A stretch of DNA of 26,540 bases from CAZILN01 sp964540005 (GTDB lineage: Bacteria; Bacteroidota; Bacteroidia; Bacteroidales; SM23-62): contig CAZILN010000299.1 of NCBI GenBank assembly GCA_964540005.1, forward strand, positions 1-26,540. The letters are read 5' to 3'. Below, piece by piece: positions 18,099-26,442 of this stretch (within the stretch, counting starts at the first letter, position 1; each line of letters opens with the position of its first letter). The position numbers were made by a program, and so were the translations under genes. The notes beneath the pieces were generated by a model that was not told where the DNA came from, did not search any database, and saw only the letters and a list, made by a program, of their open reading frames with translations.

Positions 18099-20474
18099 AT
18101 GGACAGGGGACGGAAGGTTCAATTATTATCTGTTATTGTATTCATCCTGATCCTCTTTGTACTGTTCTGGTTTTGTCTCCCCCGGCCATTGTTTAATGAT
18201 TCATTAAGCACGGTAGTGGAAGACAGGAACGGTGAACTGCTGGGTGCCAGGATTGCCGGGGACGGTCAGTGGCGCTTCCCATACAATGAAGAAATACCTG
18301 AAAAATTTGCCCAGGCATTGGTCACCTATGAAGACCAGTATTTCTACATACATCCGGGCATTAATCCTTTATCATTGTTGCGGGCTATCCGGCAAAATAT
18401 CAATGCAGGGGAAATTGTCAGTGGCGGGAGTACAATAAGTATGCAAGTGATCAGGTTGTCGCGGAAGAATACTTCGAGAACAGTTCCGGAAAAACTTCTT
18501 GAAATCATACTTGCACTTCGTCTTGAAATGGAGTATTCCAAGAAGGAGATCCTTTCGCTGTACGCTTCACATGCACCCTTTGGAGGTAATGTTGTCGGAC
18601 TGGAGGCTGCTTCATGGAGATATTACGGCAGAGCCCCTGATAATCTTTCCTGGAGCGAAGCAGCAGCTCTTGCGGTATTACCCAATTCACCAGCTCTTAT
18701 TCATCCAGGCCGGAACAGGGAAACACTGCAAAAAAAAAGGGATTTCGTACTGGATCGACTGTACCATAAAAACCATATTGATTCCCTTACATGGCGCCTC
18801 GGCAAGCTGGAACCCTTACCGGACAAACCGCATTCCCTACCGTCAATTGCCCCGCACCTGGTAGACCAGGTATATGCCTCTCACAGGGGGGAACGGATTA
18901 GAACCACCATCCTCAGGGAATATCAGGAAAAACTTAACCAGATTATCTTTTCCCATCATAACAGACTGGAAGCAAACGAGATCCACAATCTTGCCTGTCT
19001 TATAATAGATGTGGAAAATGCTGAAATACTGGCCTATACTGGTAATGTCCGTGATCCTGAACATCCTGAATACAGTGGCGAGGTTGATATAATCACATCA
19101 CCCAGGAGTACAGGTAGCATTCTTAAACCAGCCCTTTATTGCATGATGTTAAGTTTTGGTGAGATCCTTCCCGGCACACTGTTCCCCGATATCCCTACCC
19201 ATTACTCAGGGTATACACCAAAAAACTTTACCATGACTTATGATGGTGCAGTTCCGGCCCGAAAAGCACTTTCCAGATCATTAAACATTCCTGCGGTCCG
19301 CATGTTGCAGGCCTTCGGCCTTGAAAGGTTCCATTACCTGTTGAAGAAACTTGGACTGACAAGCCTGGTCTACCCTGCAGATCATTACGGACTCTCCCTC
19401 ATCCTGGGGGGCGCTGAAGGAACACTTTTTGAAATTACAGGTATGTATGCCAGTTTTGCACGAATACTGAAGCATTATAATGCTTCAGGCACATACAGGA
19501 ATGAAGACATCATCATGCCGGATTACATACTGGATGACAAGGAAAACAACCGGCCTGTGGATGTCACTGGTTCAAATAATTCTGATAACAATAATATTTT
19601 GAATGCCGCCTCAATATGGTTGACATTTGAATCATTAATTGAAGTAAACAGGCCGGAATCAGAAACAGGCTGGAAACTGTTTTCTTCCTCCAGGAAAATA
19701 GCATGGAAGACCGGTACCAGTTTTGGCTTCAGGGATGCCTGGGCCATTGGGACCAATCCGGGCTATACGGTAGGGGTATGGGCAGGGAATGCTGACGGCG
19801 AGGGACGGCCCGGTTTAACAGGTATATCAGCTGCAGCTCCTGTCCTCTTTGATGTATTCAATTTTTTACCCGAATGTCCATGGTTCAGTCCTCCCTATAA
19901 TGAGATGAGAAAGATACCGGTTTGCAGACAGAGCGGACACAGAGCCGGCATATACTGCGAAGATCCGGATTCTGTCTGGGTTCCTGAAAGCGGGTTGAAC
20001 ACCCTGCCGTGTCCATACCACATACTTGTTCACCTGGATGAGAATGAACAATACAGGCTTAACAGCAGCTGCGCTGTTATATCTGATATGAAGCATGCTT
20101 CCTGGTTTGTCCTTCCTCCGGTCCAGGAGTGGTATTACAAACGTAAAAATCCCACATACAGGTCTTTACCCCCTCTTCATCCTGAGTGTTCTTCCGATGA
20201 AGACATTGAATACATGGATCTGATTTACCCTAAGCATACGGCAAGGATCTACATACCCTATGAAATGGTAGGCAGCAGGAGTAAGGTCGTATTTGAAGCA
20301 GCCCACAGAAAACCAAATACTACAATTTACTGGCACCTGGATGAAGAATATCTCGGATCCACAACCCATATACACCAGTTCGGACTGGACCCGGGAAACG
20401 GCCATCACCTTCTCACCCTTGTAGATGAATATGGCCATAGCTTCTCAAAATCATTCGAGATTATAAATAAATAA
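18099..20474 (+). CDS. pbpC: Penicillin-binding protein 1C
   Basis: This 791-residue bifunctional peptidoglycan synthase has an N-terminal membrane anchor (about 9-27) and a glycosyltransferase-51 domain with catalytic Glu78 in EDQYFYIHPGINP and GGSTISMQ at 109-116. The transpeptidase domain has all penicillin-binding motifs: SILK (Ser340, Lys343), SLN (394-396) and KTGTS (from Lys537). The C-terminal part (about 700-791, with TTIYWHLDEEYLGST) matches the BiPBP_C domain that separates PBP1C from PBP1A/B. It starts 12 nt after the alpha-2-macroglobulin stop, so the two are almost certainly co-transcribed. The accepted model is that the trap neutralises invading proteases while PBP1C repairs the breached wall. 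Confidence 0.95.
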   Translation: MDRGRKVQLLSVIVFILILFVLFWFCLPRPLFNDSLSTVVEDRNGELLGARIAGDGQWRFPYNEEIPEKFAQALVTYEDQYFYIHPGINPLSLLRAIRQNINAGEIVSGGSTISMQVIRLSRKNTSRTVPEKLLEIILALRLEMEYSKKEILSLYASHAPFGGNVVGLEAASWRYYGRAPDNLSWSEAAALAVLPNSPALIHPGRNRETLQKKRDFVLDRLYHKNHIDSLTWRLGKLEPLPDKPHSLPSIAPHLVDQVYASHRGERIRTTILREYQEKLNQIIFSHHNRLEANEIHNLACLIIDVENAEILAYTGNVRDPEHPEYSGEVDIITSPRSTGSILKPALYCMMLSFGEILPGTLFPDIPTHYSGYTPKNFTMTYDGAVPARKALSRSLNIPAVRMLQAFGLERFHYLLKKLGLTSLVYPADHYGLSLILGGAEGTLFEITGMYASFARILKHYNASGTYRNEDIIMPDYILDDKENNRPVDVTGSNNSDNNNILNAASIWLTFESLIEVNRPESETGWKLFSSSRKIAWKTGTSFGFRDAWAIGTNPGYTVGVWAGNADGEGRPGLTGISAAAPVLFDVFNFLPECPWFSPPYNEMRKIPVCRQSGHRAGIYCEDPDSVWVPESGLNTLPCPYHILVHLDENEQYRLNSSCAVISDMKHASWFVLPPVQEWYYKRKNPTYRSLPPLHPECSSDEDIEYMDLIYPKHTARIYIPYEMVGSRSKVVFEAAHRKPNTTIYWHLDEEYLGSTTHIHQFGLDPGNGHHLLTLVDEYGHSFSKSFEIINK

Positions 20475-20550
20475 TGAGGGGAAAATCTAAATAAAAGTTA
20501 AAACTGTCCGGCCAGCCAACTATTTCCTGTTAAAAATCGTTTAATAACTG

Positions 20551-20558
20551 TACTTTTG
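20551..20558 (+). promoter_or_regulatory. Candidate -7 box (TACTTTTG) for the S41 protease gene
   Basis: TACTTTTG matches TAnnTTTG exactly and ends 27 nt before the start at 20586, in the 111-nt gap after pbpC. CTGT is 20 nt upstream in place of a TTTG-type -33 element. This gap has no terminator-like hairpin, so read-through from pbpC is also possible. Confidence 0.45.
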
Positions 20559-20585
20559 ATATTCTGATACTAAAATTATCATGTC

Positions 20586-22283
20586 ATGAAGAAAAAATAC
20601 AGAAAGCCCGGAATAATCATAGTTTCCCTGCTCATTGTTTGCAGCAGTGTTTTTTTCGTGTCTTATTCTACAGATGATTTCAAACTGGTTAAAAACCTGG
20701 AGATCTACTATTCACTATTCAGGGAACTCAACCTGTTTTACGTGGATGATACGGATCCCGAAAAGCTGGTCAAGGAAAGCATAGAGGGAATGCTGGAATC
20801 ACTGGATCCCTATACAACTTTCATACCCGAATCGGAAAGAGATAATTTCATGTTTATGACAACAGGTGAATACGGAGGAATTGGTTCTCTTATAAGAAGA
20901 TCAGGGGATTATACCATTATTGCCGAACCATATGAAGGCTTTCCTGCCGCTATGAATGGTTTACAGGCGGGAGATACTATAATATCAATAGACGATATCA
21001 TTATGAAAAATAAGGGAATTACCGATATCAGCGAAAAACTGAAGGGTAAACCAAATACAAAAGTAAATCTGGTTATCAGGAGGTATGGCGTGCCGGAAGA
21101 TATCAATGTAAGTATTGTCAGGGAAAAGATTACTATCAATAATGTTCCGTATTATGGATTGCTGGAAGAGGGCATAGGATACATCCGGCTGGAAAATTTT
21201 ACTACCGGAGCTTCCTCTGAGGTGAAGAAAGCCCTGACCGATCTTAAAAACAATTATAATATATCATCTCTTGTACTGGATCTCAGGGACAATCCGGGTG
21301 GTCTACTTATTGAAGCTGTAAACGTTGCAAGTCTCTTTGTCGAAAGGGATCAGGAGGTTGTAAGTACCAGGGGCAGGGTAAAACAATGGGATTATGTATA
21401 TAAAACAAGAAATGCACCCGTTGATACTGAGATCCCGCTGGCCGTCCTGGTCAGCCGTTCATCAGCTTCCGCTTCTGAAATTGTAGCCGGAGCCATACAG
21501 GATCTTGACCGCGGAGTAATTATCGGCCAGCGTACATACGGAAAGGGCCTTGTCCAGACTACCAGGGATCTCAGCTATAATACCAAGCTCAAGGTAACTA
21601 CAGCCAAGTACTATATTCCCAGCGGACGGTGCATCCAGGCACTGGATTATTCGAACAGGAATGAGGATGGAAGTGTTGGCACAATACCCGATTCCCTTAT
21701 TTCTGAATATAAAACAAAGAATGGCAGAACTGTTACCGACGGGGGAGGTATACTGCCTGATTTTAATCTGGACAGAAGGACTTTCAGCAGTATTACCAGT
21801 TCCCTTGTGACTCATAGTATTATTTTCAATTATGCAACAATTTTTTCATCAGTTCATGAATCCATCCCTGCTGTGATTGATTTTGAAATTGATGAGGAAA
21901 TCTATGAGGATTTTAAGCAATATGTTGAAGGTCAAGATTTTAATTATAAGACCAGAAGCGAAGAAAGCTTAAAGGAATTAATTGAAACAGCCAAACAGGA
22001 GAAATATTATCCCCTGGCCGAAGACCAGTTCAAGGTACTGGAAGAAATGCTGGCTCATGACAATCAGCAGGATCTTGAGAATTTCAAGGAGGAAATTAAG
22101 TATTTTCTGAAAGAGGAGATTTCAGGACGCTATTATTACCAGAAGGGAAAGATGCAGGCATCGATTGAAAACCTCCGGGAAATAGAAAAAGCAATTGAAG
22201 TGCTTAATGATCCTGATCTTTATGCCAGTACCCTTACAATTGTTTCACCTGATAACAGTACGGTTAGCTCTTTTATTCGTTAA
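20586..22283 (+). CDS. Carboxy-terminal processing protease, S41 family (CtpA/Prc type)
   Basis: This 565-residue periplasmic serine protease begins with a membrane anchor or signal (about 10-27). A PDZ domain lies at about 95-180 (GGIGSLIRR...LQAGDTIISIDD), then the S41 catalytic core. The core shows YIRLENF, LVLDLRDNPGGLL (about 229-241), the nucleophile Ser295 in SSASASEI, and the general base Lys320 with Gln324 in YGKGLVQ. The Ser-Lys distance (25) and Lys-Gln distance (4) match the known Ctp catalytic triads. A C-terminal helical extension of about 150 residues follows the core. The likely role is trimming or degrading envelope proteins from their C-termini. An ATG at 20581 is ruled out because it meets a stop after two codons. 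It converges with the MoaD/ThiS-like gene with a 3-nt gap. Confidence 0.95.
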   Translation: MKKKYRKPGIIIVSLLIVCSSVFFVSYSTDDFKLVKNLEIYYSLFRELNLFYVDDTDPEKLVKESIEGMLESLDPYTTFIPESERDNFMFMTTGEYGGIGSLIRRSGDYTIIAEPYEGFPAAMNGLQAGDTIISIDDIIMKNKGITDISEKLKGKPNTKVNLVIRRYGVPEDINVSIVREKITINNVPYYGLLEEGIGYIRLENFTTGASSEVKKALTDLKNNYNISSLVLDLRDNPGGLLIEAVNVASLFVERDQEVVSTRGRVKQWDYVYKTRNAPVDTEIPLAVLVSRSSASASEIVAGAIQDLDRGVIIGQRTYGKGLVQTTRDLSYNTKLKVTTAKYYIPSGRCIQALDYSNRNEDGSVGTIPDSLISEYKTKNGRTVTDGGGILPDFNLDRRTFSSITSSLVTHSIIFNYATIFSSVHESIPAVIDFEIDEEIYEDFKQYVEGQDFNYKTRSEESLKELIETAKQEKYYPLAEDQFKVLEEMLAHDNQQDLENFKEEIKYFLKEEISGRYYYQKGKMQASIENLREIEKAIEVLNDPDLYASTLTIVSPDNSTVSSFIR

Positions 22284-22286
22284 AGC

Positions 22287-22514
22287 TTACCCTCCCTGCA
22301 TTAATGTAATAAGTTCTACCCGGTCGTGTTCTTTTACCATCGACCAGCTTTCAGCTATCTGTCCGTTCACAGATATCCTGATAGGGATCTTCTGAGCACC
22401 AGGTAATGCCGTGCTGATCTCCTTTCTCAGCTGGTCAATATCCCCAGAGTACTGCACATTTATTACATTACTATTTACCAGGTCCTTTATGGGGCCGGTG
22501 AGGTGTATTATCAT
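22287..22514 (-). CDS. MoaD/ThiS family protein with C-terminal Gly-Gly
   Basis: This 75-residue protein has the features of a ubiquitin-fold sulfur carrier. It ends in the mandatory di-glycine (VELITLMQGG, Gly74-Gly75), with the upstream pattern IRISVNGQIAESWSMVKEHDRVELI that matches the ...VNG......L.dGDeVal.p..GG end of MoaD and ThiS. The di-glycine tail is normally adenylated by an E1-like MoeB/ThiF enzyme and thiocarboxylated. No moa, thi or moeB/thiF gene is in the window. It lies 41 nt downstream of polA on the same strand, so it is probably the last gene of the ptps-polA unit. It could serve molybdopterin, thiamine or another sulfur-transfer pathway. Confidence 0.8.
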   Translation of the reverse strand: MIIHLTGPIKDLVNSNVINVQYSGDIDQLRKEISTALPGAQKIPIRISVNGQIAESWSMVKEHDRVELITLMQGG

Positions 22515-22555
22515 TCATTTAAATTTTAATAATTATTTAAAGCAGCATTCTGATT

Positions 22556-25339
22556 TCAATGTGCTTCAAACCAGTTATTACCTGATCCGATCTCCACCAG
22601 AAGAGGTACTTTCAGGCTCAGGGCATGCTCCATTTCAAATTTTATCATATTCCGAAATACTCCTTCCTCTTTCACCGGGATGTCAAAAATAAGTTCGTCA
22701 TGTACCTGCAGAATCATTTTCCCTTTCAGCTGATGATCCCTCATTTTATTATGAATATTGATCATTGCAATCTTGATAATATCTGCTGCAGATCCCTGTA
22801 TTGGGGCATTAATGGCGTTTCTCTCAGCAAAACCCCTGACAACAGAATTCCTCGATAGTATATCCGGCAGGTATCTTTTCCGGCCGAGTATGGTCTGAAC
22901 GTATCCTGATTCCCTTGCCCTGCTTATGCTCTGATCCATGTATTCCCTGACTTTAGGGTAGGATTTAAAATAGTCATCTATCAGCTCCTTCGCATCCGAC
23001 CTGCTTATACGCAAACGTTGTGACAATCCAAATGCCGAGATGCCGTAAATAATACCGAAATTCGCTGTTTTTGCCTGGCCCCTCATTTCACGTGAAACTT
23101 CTTCCAGGGGGATATTAAATATCTTCGCTGCAGTTGCTGTATGAATATCTTCCTGATTAACAAATGCTTCAATCAGCTGCTCATCATTGCTCATATGTGC
23201 GATCAGCCGGAGTTCTATCTGGCTGTAATCTGCTGAAATGATCCTGTTATTGCTTGCTTCCGGAATAAAGGCCTTTCTTATTTCTCTGCCCCGTTGCTCC
23301 CGTATAGGAATATTCTGCAGGTTAGGATTATTTGAACTCAGACGGCCGGTAGCTGTTATGGCCTGGTTGAAAGAAGTATGAATTTTCCCGGTTCCAGGAT
23401 TGATCATCTTTGGCAAGGCTTCTACGTATGTAGATAAAAGCTTTTTTAATGTTCTGAATTCCAATACTTTATCGACTACTGGGTGTTTGTCTACCAAGCG
23501 GCTCAACACTTCTTCATTCGTCGAATATTGTTTTGACTTGGTTTTTTTAGCCTGTTCGGATAGCTGAAGTTTTTCGAACAGTATAATGCCTAATTGCTTG
23601 GGTGAAGATACGTTGAAGTTCTCGCCTGCCAGCTCAAAGATCTCTTCTTCCAGTTTGATCAGATCAGAGTTCAGTATTTTCCCATACTGCTCCATTGAAT
23701 CTGTATCCAGAACGAATCCGGCACGTTCCATATCCGCTAATACCGGGATCAATGGAAATTCAACCTCCCTCGCCAGTTTAAGGAGAGTTGAATCTTCCAG
23801 CTCCTTTAATAGAATTTGACTTAATTGCCATGTAAGGTCCGCATCTTCGCAGGCATAATCCTTAATTGTCTCCTCAGGCACATCCCTCATATTTTTCTGA
23901 CCTTGGCCTTTTGTTCCAATCAGTTCTTCAATGGAAACGGGCTTATAACCCAGGAATGTAACAGAGAGATAATTCAGGTTATGAGGGGCTTCGGGGTGTG
24001 CAAGGTAATGGGCTATCATTGTATCAAATATATCTCCTTTAACTTCTAACTGATATTTATGAAGTACCTGTATATCGTATTTGATGTTCTGCCCTGTTTT
24101 CCCGATCCCAGGATTGGAAAATACCTCTTTGAATCTGGACAATAGCCTGTCTCTTGTAACTGGCTCTTGCGGAACTGGTACATACCATGCCTCATGTTCC
24201 TTATATGAGAAGGCGATTCCTACCAGTTCTGCCTCAAGGGCATTTATATGGGTGGTTTCCGTATCGAAACAGAATGTTTTACAGGTCGATAATTCAGTGA
24301 GAAGATGATCAACATCCTTTTCCTCTTTAACGCTATGGTAAGCATGAGCAATGGTATGGATGCTTGAGTATTCCTCCTGCTTATTACCTTGTCCGGTTTC
24401 AGGAGAAAATAATGATCTCTGATCATTTGCCTGAGCTGGCTTCTGATCATTCAGGGTAGCAGTTCCAATAATCCTGTCTGCTATTGTCCTGAACTCAAGA
24501 TCCTTAAAGAGATCCTTAAGTTTTTCATAATCAGGATTTTTGCGTTTCAACTGATTTTCATTAAAGTCCACCGGAACATCCAGATCTATGGTAACCAATT
24601 CTTTGGATAGCTTTATCTGATCAATGTTATTTTCTATGATTTCTTTTTGCTTACCCTTCAGCCGGTCACTGTTTATAAAGATGGATTCCAGGGTACCAAA
24701 TTGGCTAACAAGTTTCTTTGCTGTCTTTTCTCCGATCCCGGGTGCCCCTGGTATATTATCGCTGCTGTCTCCCCATAATGCGAGGATATCGATAACCTGT
24801 TCCGGGTATTTTACCTCGAACTTCTTCATCACTTCTTCAACGCCAATGATCTCCGCCTCCCCTCCACCTTTTCTTGGCTTATACATGAATATATTTTCCG
24901 AAACAAGCTGTGTGAAATCCTTATCCGGAGTCATCATATATGTGGTTAATCCTGATTTTTCCGCTTTTTTTGAGAGCGTTCCTATAACATCGTCTGCTTC
25001 AAATCCCTGAACTTCAATAACAGGGATGTTAAATGCCTTTATAATATCTTTAATGATTGGAACAGCCTTTTTTATATCTTCCGGTGTTTCATCACGGTTG
25101 GCTTTATATTCAGGGTATTTTTCATGTCTGAAATTCGGTCCGGGAGGATCAAAAACTACTGCAATATGAGTAGGATTCTCTTTTTTAAGAATTTCATCAA
25201 GGCTTACCGTGAAACCATAAATAGCCGATGTATTTAATCCGCTGCTGTTGTACATCTGACGGTTGATAAATGCGTAATAAGCCCTGAATATCAAGGCATA
25301 AGCATCTAACAAGAATAATTTACCCCTGGCTTCCTGCAT
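22556..25339 (-). CDS. polA: DNA polymerase I
   Basis: This full-length, 927-residue family A polymerase acts in repair and Okazaki fragment processing. The N-terminal flap endonuclease domain (about 1-300) shows VVFDPPGPNFRHEKYPEYKANR, EADDVIG and GDSSDNIPGAPGIGEKTA. The 3'-5' exonuclease is intact: FDTE with Asp359 and Glu361, the NIKYD motif and the YACEDAD motif, so proofreading should be active, unlike in several Pol I lineages where it is lost. The polymerase domain has motif A DYSQIELRL (Asp704), the O-helix pattern RGQAKTANFGIIYG with the Phe that discriminates against dideoxynucleotides, and motif C QVHDE (Asp881). It starts 11 nt after the upstream tetrahydropterin synthase gene. 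Confidence 0.98.
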   Translation of the reverse strand: MQEARGKLFLLDAYALIFRAYYAFINRQMYNSSGLNTSAIYGFTVSLDEILKKENPTHIAVVFDPPGPNFRHEKYPEYKANRDETPEDIKKAVPIIKDIIKAFNIPVIEVQGFEADDVIGTLSKKAEKSGLTTYMMTPDKDFTQLVSENIFMYKPRKGGGEAEIIGVEEVMKKFEVKYPEQVIDILALWGDSSDNIPGAPGIGEKTAKKLVSQFGTLESIFINSDRLKGKQKEIIENNIDQIKLSKELVTIDLDVPVDFNENQLKRKNPDYEKLKDLFKDLEFRTIADRIIGTATLNDQKPAQANDQRSLFSPETGQGNKQEEYSSIHTIAHAYHSVKEEKDVDHLLTELSTCKTFCFDTETTHINALEAELVGIAFSYKEHEAWYVPVPQEPVTRDRLLSRFKEVFSNPGIGKTGQNIKYDIQVLHKYQLEVKGDIFDTMIAHYLAHPEAPHNLNYLSVTFLGYKPVSIEELIGTKGQGQKNMRDVPEETIKDYACEDADLTWQLSQILLKELEDSTLLKLAREVEFPLIPVLADMERAGFVLDTDSMEQYGKILNSDLIKLEEEIFELAGENFNVSSPKQLGIILFEKLQLSEQAKKTKSKQYSTNEEVLSRLVDKHPVVDKVLEFRTLKKLLSTYVEALPKMINPGTGKIHTSFNQAITATGRLSSNNPNLQNIPIREQRGREIRKAFIPEASNNRIISADYSQIELRLIAHMSNDEQLIEAFVNQEDIHTATAAKIFNIPLEEVSREMRGQAKTANFGIIYGISAFGLSQRLRISRSDAKELIDDYFKSYPKVREYMDQSISRARESGYVQTILGRKRYLPDILSRNSVVRGFAERNAINAPIQGSAADIIKIAMINIHNKMRDHQLKGKMILQVHDELIFDIPVKEEGVFRNMIKFEMEHALSLKVPLLVEIGSGNNWFEAH

Positions 25340-25350
25340 AGAACAAAGAA

Positions 25351-25800
25351 TTATAAATTATCAGATGCAAACCATTCCGCATATGAAGTAGCTGTCTCAC
25401 AGAGTTTCAGGCTGTAAAGTTCAATATTCCCCCGTAATTTCCCGGCAATCAGTCCGGCCATGTGTACGACCATGTTTTCGCATGTAGGCTGATAATCTAC
25501 TATATAGAATTTATCAAACATTTCTTTAACATTCTTGATATCAGGTTGTTCCGATCGCGAACTGATGATAACCGAGTGGTCAAAATAGTCTACAACAAAT
25601 TTCTTTACTATACTTTTCAGTTCAGAAAAATCAATAACCATTCCCAGTTTTGTGCTGGTAGTATCCTCATTGGTTCTGCCCCTTACCGTTACGTATAGTT
25701 TATATGAATGGCCATGAATATTTTTACATGGTCCATCATAGTTCCATAAAGCATGAGCCATTTCAAAAGTGAATTCCTTTGTAACCCTGATGACTGGCAT
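25351..25800 (-). CDS. queD: 6-pyruvoyl/6-carboxy-tetrahydropterin synthase family protein (QueD-like)
   Basis: This 149-residue enzyme has the family's three zinc-binding His (His16 in FEMAHAL, His29 and His31 in CKNIHGHSY), the catalytic Cys25, the Asp74-His75 pair in DYFDHSV, the PTCENM segment (105-110) and Glu135 in CETATSYAEW. It acts on 7,8-dihydroneopterin triphosphate. In bacteria such proteins usually make 6-carboxytetrahydropterin for queuosine and other 7-deazapurines, so queD is the likely identity. A tetrahydropterin-forming role is possible because no queC, queE or queF gene is nearby. It is the first gene of a leftward unit, 11 nt before polA. No perfect -7 box was found in its upstream region. 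Confidence 0.92.
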   Translation of the reverse strand: MPVIRVTKEFTFEMAHALWNYDGPCKNIHGHSYKLYVTVRGRTNEDTTSTKLGMVIDFSELKSIVKKFVVDYFDHSVIISSRSEQPDIKNVKEMFDKFYIVDYQPTCENMVVHMAGLIAGKLRGNIELYSLKLCETATSYAEWFASDNL

Positions 25801-25891
25801 TGTTGTAATTTAATAAACTTTTATAAGAACAGTATGTTTTAACCTTACAAGTGCAGGCGAAGAACTTGCATTCTTAACAGAACTTAAACGT

Positions 25892-25927
25892 ATAAAAAAG
25901 CCATCTCAATTCTTTTTATGAGACGGC
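25892..25927 (-). terminator. Rho-independent terminator after the arsR-type gene
   Basis: Read on the minus strand, GCCGTCTCA, a 10-nt loop and TGAGATGGC form a 9-bp stem with one mismatched pair, followed by six T. It lies about 30 nt beyond the stop of the ArsR gene and upstream of the tetrahydropterin synthase gene, so it should insulate the two. Confidence 0.85.
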
Positions 25928-25957
25928 CCTTATTTCTATTTACTGCTGAGGTAATTT

Positions 25958-26278
25958 CTAATAACAGGCACACTGGCTCACACATTCTACGATGTTGCTC
26001 AGATTCTCATGTTTAAGAAAATAGAAGGTGTTTTTTCCTTCCCTTTTTGATGCCAGCACACCCTTGTCCTTTAAGATCCCCAGATGATGCGAGGTAGTTG
26101 ACTGTTCGATTTTCAGCAACTCATGAATTTCTGTTACAGTGAGTTTTTTCCCGTCTTCCAGATAATTCAAAATTGCGATTCTCATAGGATGTGCGATGGC
26201 TTTGAGCATGTTTGCTGCTTTTTCAAGCTGCTCAGCACTAAGTTTATCTATTTTCATCTGTCTAATAAATGCTTTCAT
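25958..26278 (-). CDS. ArsR/SmtB-family transcriptional regulator
   Basis: This 106-residue protein is a winged-helix repressor: LKAIAHPMRIAILNYLEDGKKLTVTEI, recognition helix region QSTTSHHLGILKDKGVL (59-75) and wing SKREGKNTFYFL. The classical alpha-3 metal motif ELCVCDL is absent. Instead the C-terminus has three Cys, Cys99, Cys103 and Cys105 (CVSQCAC), which could bind metal or sense redox state. The first ATG is used here, but a candidate -7 box lies only 9 nt upstream, leaving almost no leader. The internal Met8 (26257, MKIDKLSAEQLEKAA) would give 99 residues and a normal leader, and may be the true start. The gene is divergent from the polyprenyl synthase gene. The ligand is unknown. 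Confidence 0.92.
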   Translation of the reverse strand: MKAFIRQMKIDKLSAEQLEKAANMLKAIAHPMRIAILNYLEDGKKLTVTEIHELLKIEQSTTSHHLGILKDKGVLASKREGKNTFYFLKHENLSNIVECVSQCACY

Positions 26279-26287
26279 TCAAAGATT

Positions 26288-26295
26288 CAAATATA
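26288..26295 (-). promoter_or_regulatory. Candidate -7 box (TATATTTG) for the arsR-type gene
   Basis: On the minus strand this reads TATATTTG, a perfect TAnnTTTG match, 9 nt before the first ATG and 30 nt before the internal Met8 codon. It overlaps an imperfect AT-rich palindrome, a plausible autoregulatory site. Confidence 0.42.
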
Positions 26296-26305
26296 TAAAT
26301 ATATA
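26292..26305. promoter_or_regulatory. AT-rich inverted repeat TATATA-AA-TATATA, possible ArsR operator
   Basis: Two 6-bp arms separated by AA overlap the arsR -7 box. ArsR repressors commonly bind inverted repeats over their own promoters, but such a low-complexity AT repeat can also arise by chance. Confidence 0.2.
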
Positions 26306-26410
26306 CTCTTATTAAAATAGCTGCTTCTTAAAAAAGTTCCACAAACTTTATAAATATCAGTGATTTAGAATCTTTCTAGTTTAGCCTGTAATTTTAACTC
26401 GTTTTTAATA

Positions 26411-26418
26411 TATCTTTG
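26411..26418 (+). promoter_or_regulatory. Candidate -7 box (TATCTTTG) for the polyprenyl synthase gene
   Basis: TATCTTTG matches TAnnTTTG exactly and ends 24 nt before the ATG at 26443. CTGT lies 21 nt upstream in the -33 position. It sits in the 164-nt divergent gap with the arsR-type gene, which holds no other coding sequence that I can see. Confidence 0.45.
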
Positions 26419-26442
26419 ATGTTCTGTCAACACCCTTGAGGG

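Noticed and set aside
20586..20660. Possible lipoprotein signal in the S41 protease (LIVCSS)
   Set aside because: The residue before Cys is Val, not Gly/Ala/Ser, so the lipobox rule is not met; a plain membrane anchor or signal is more likely.
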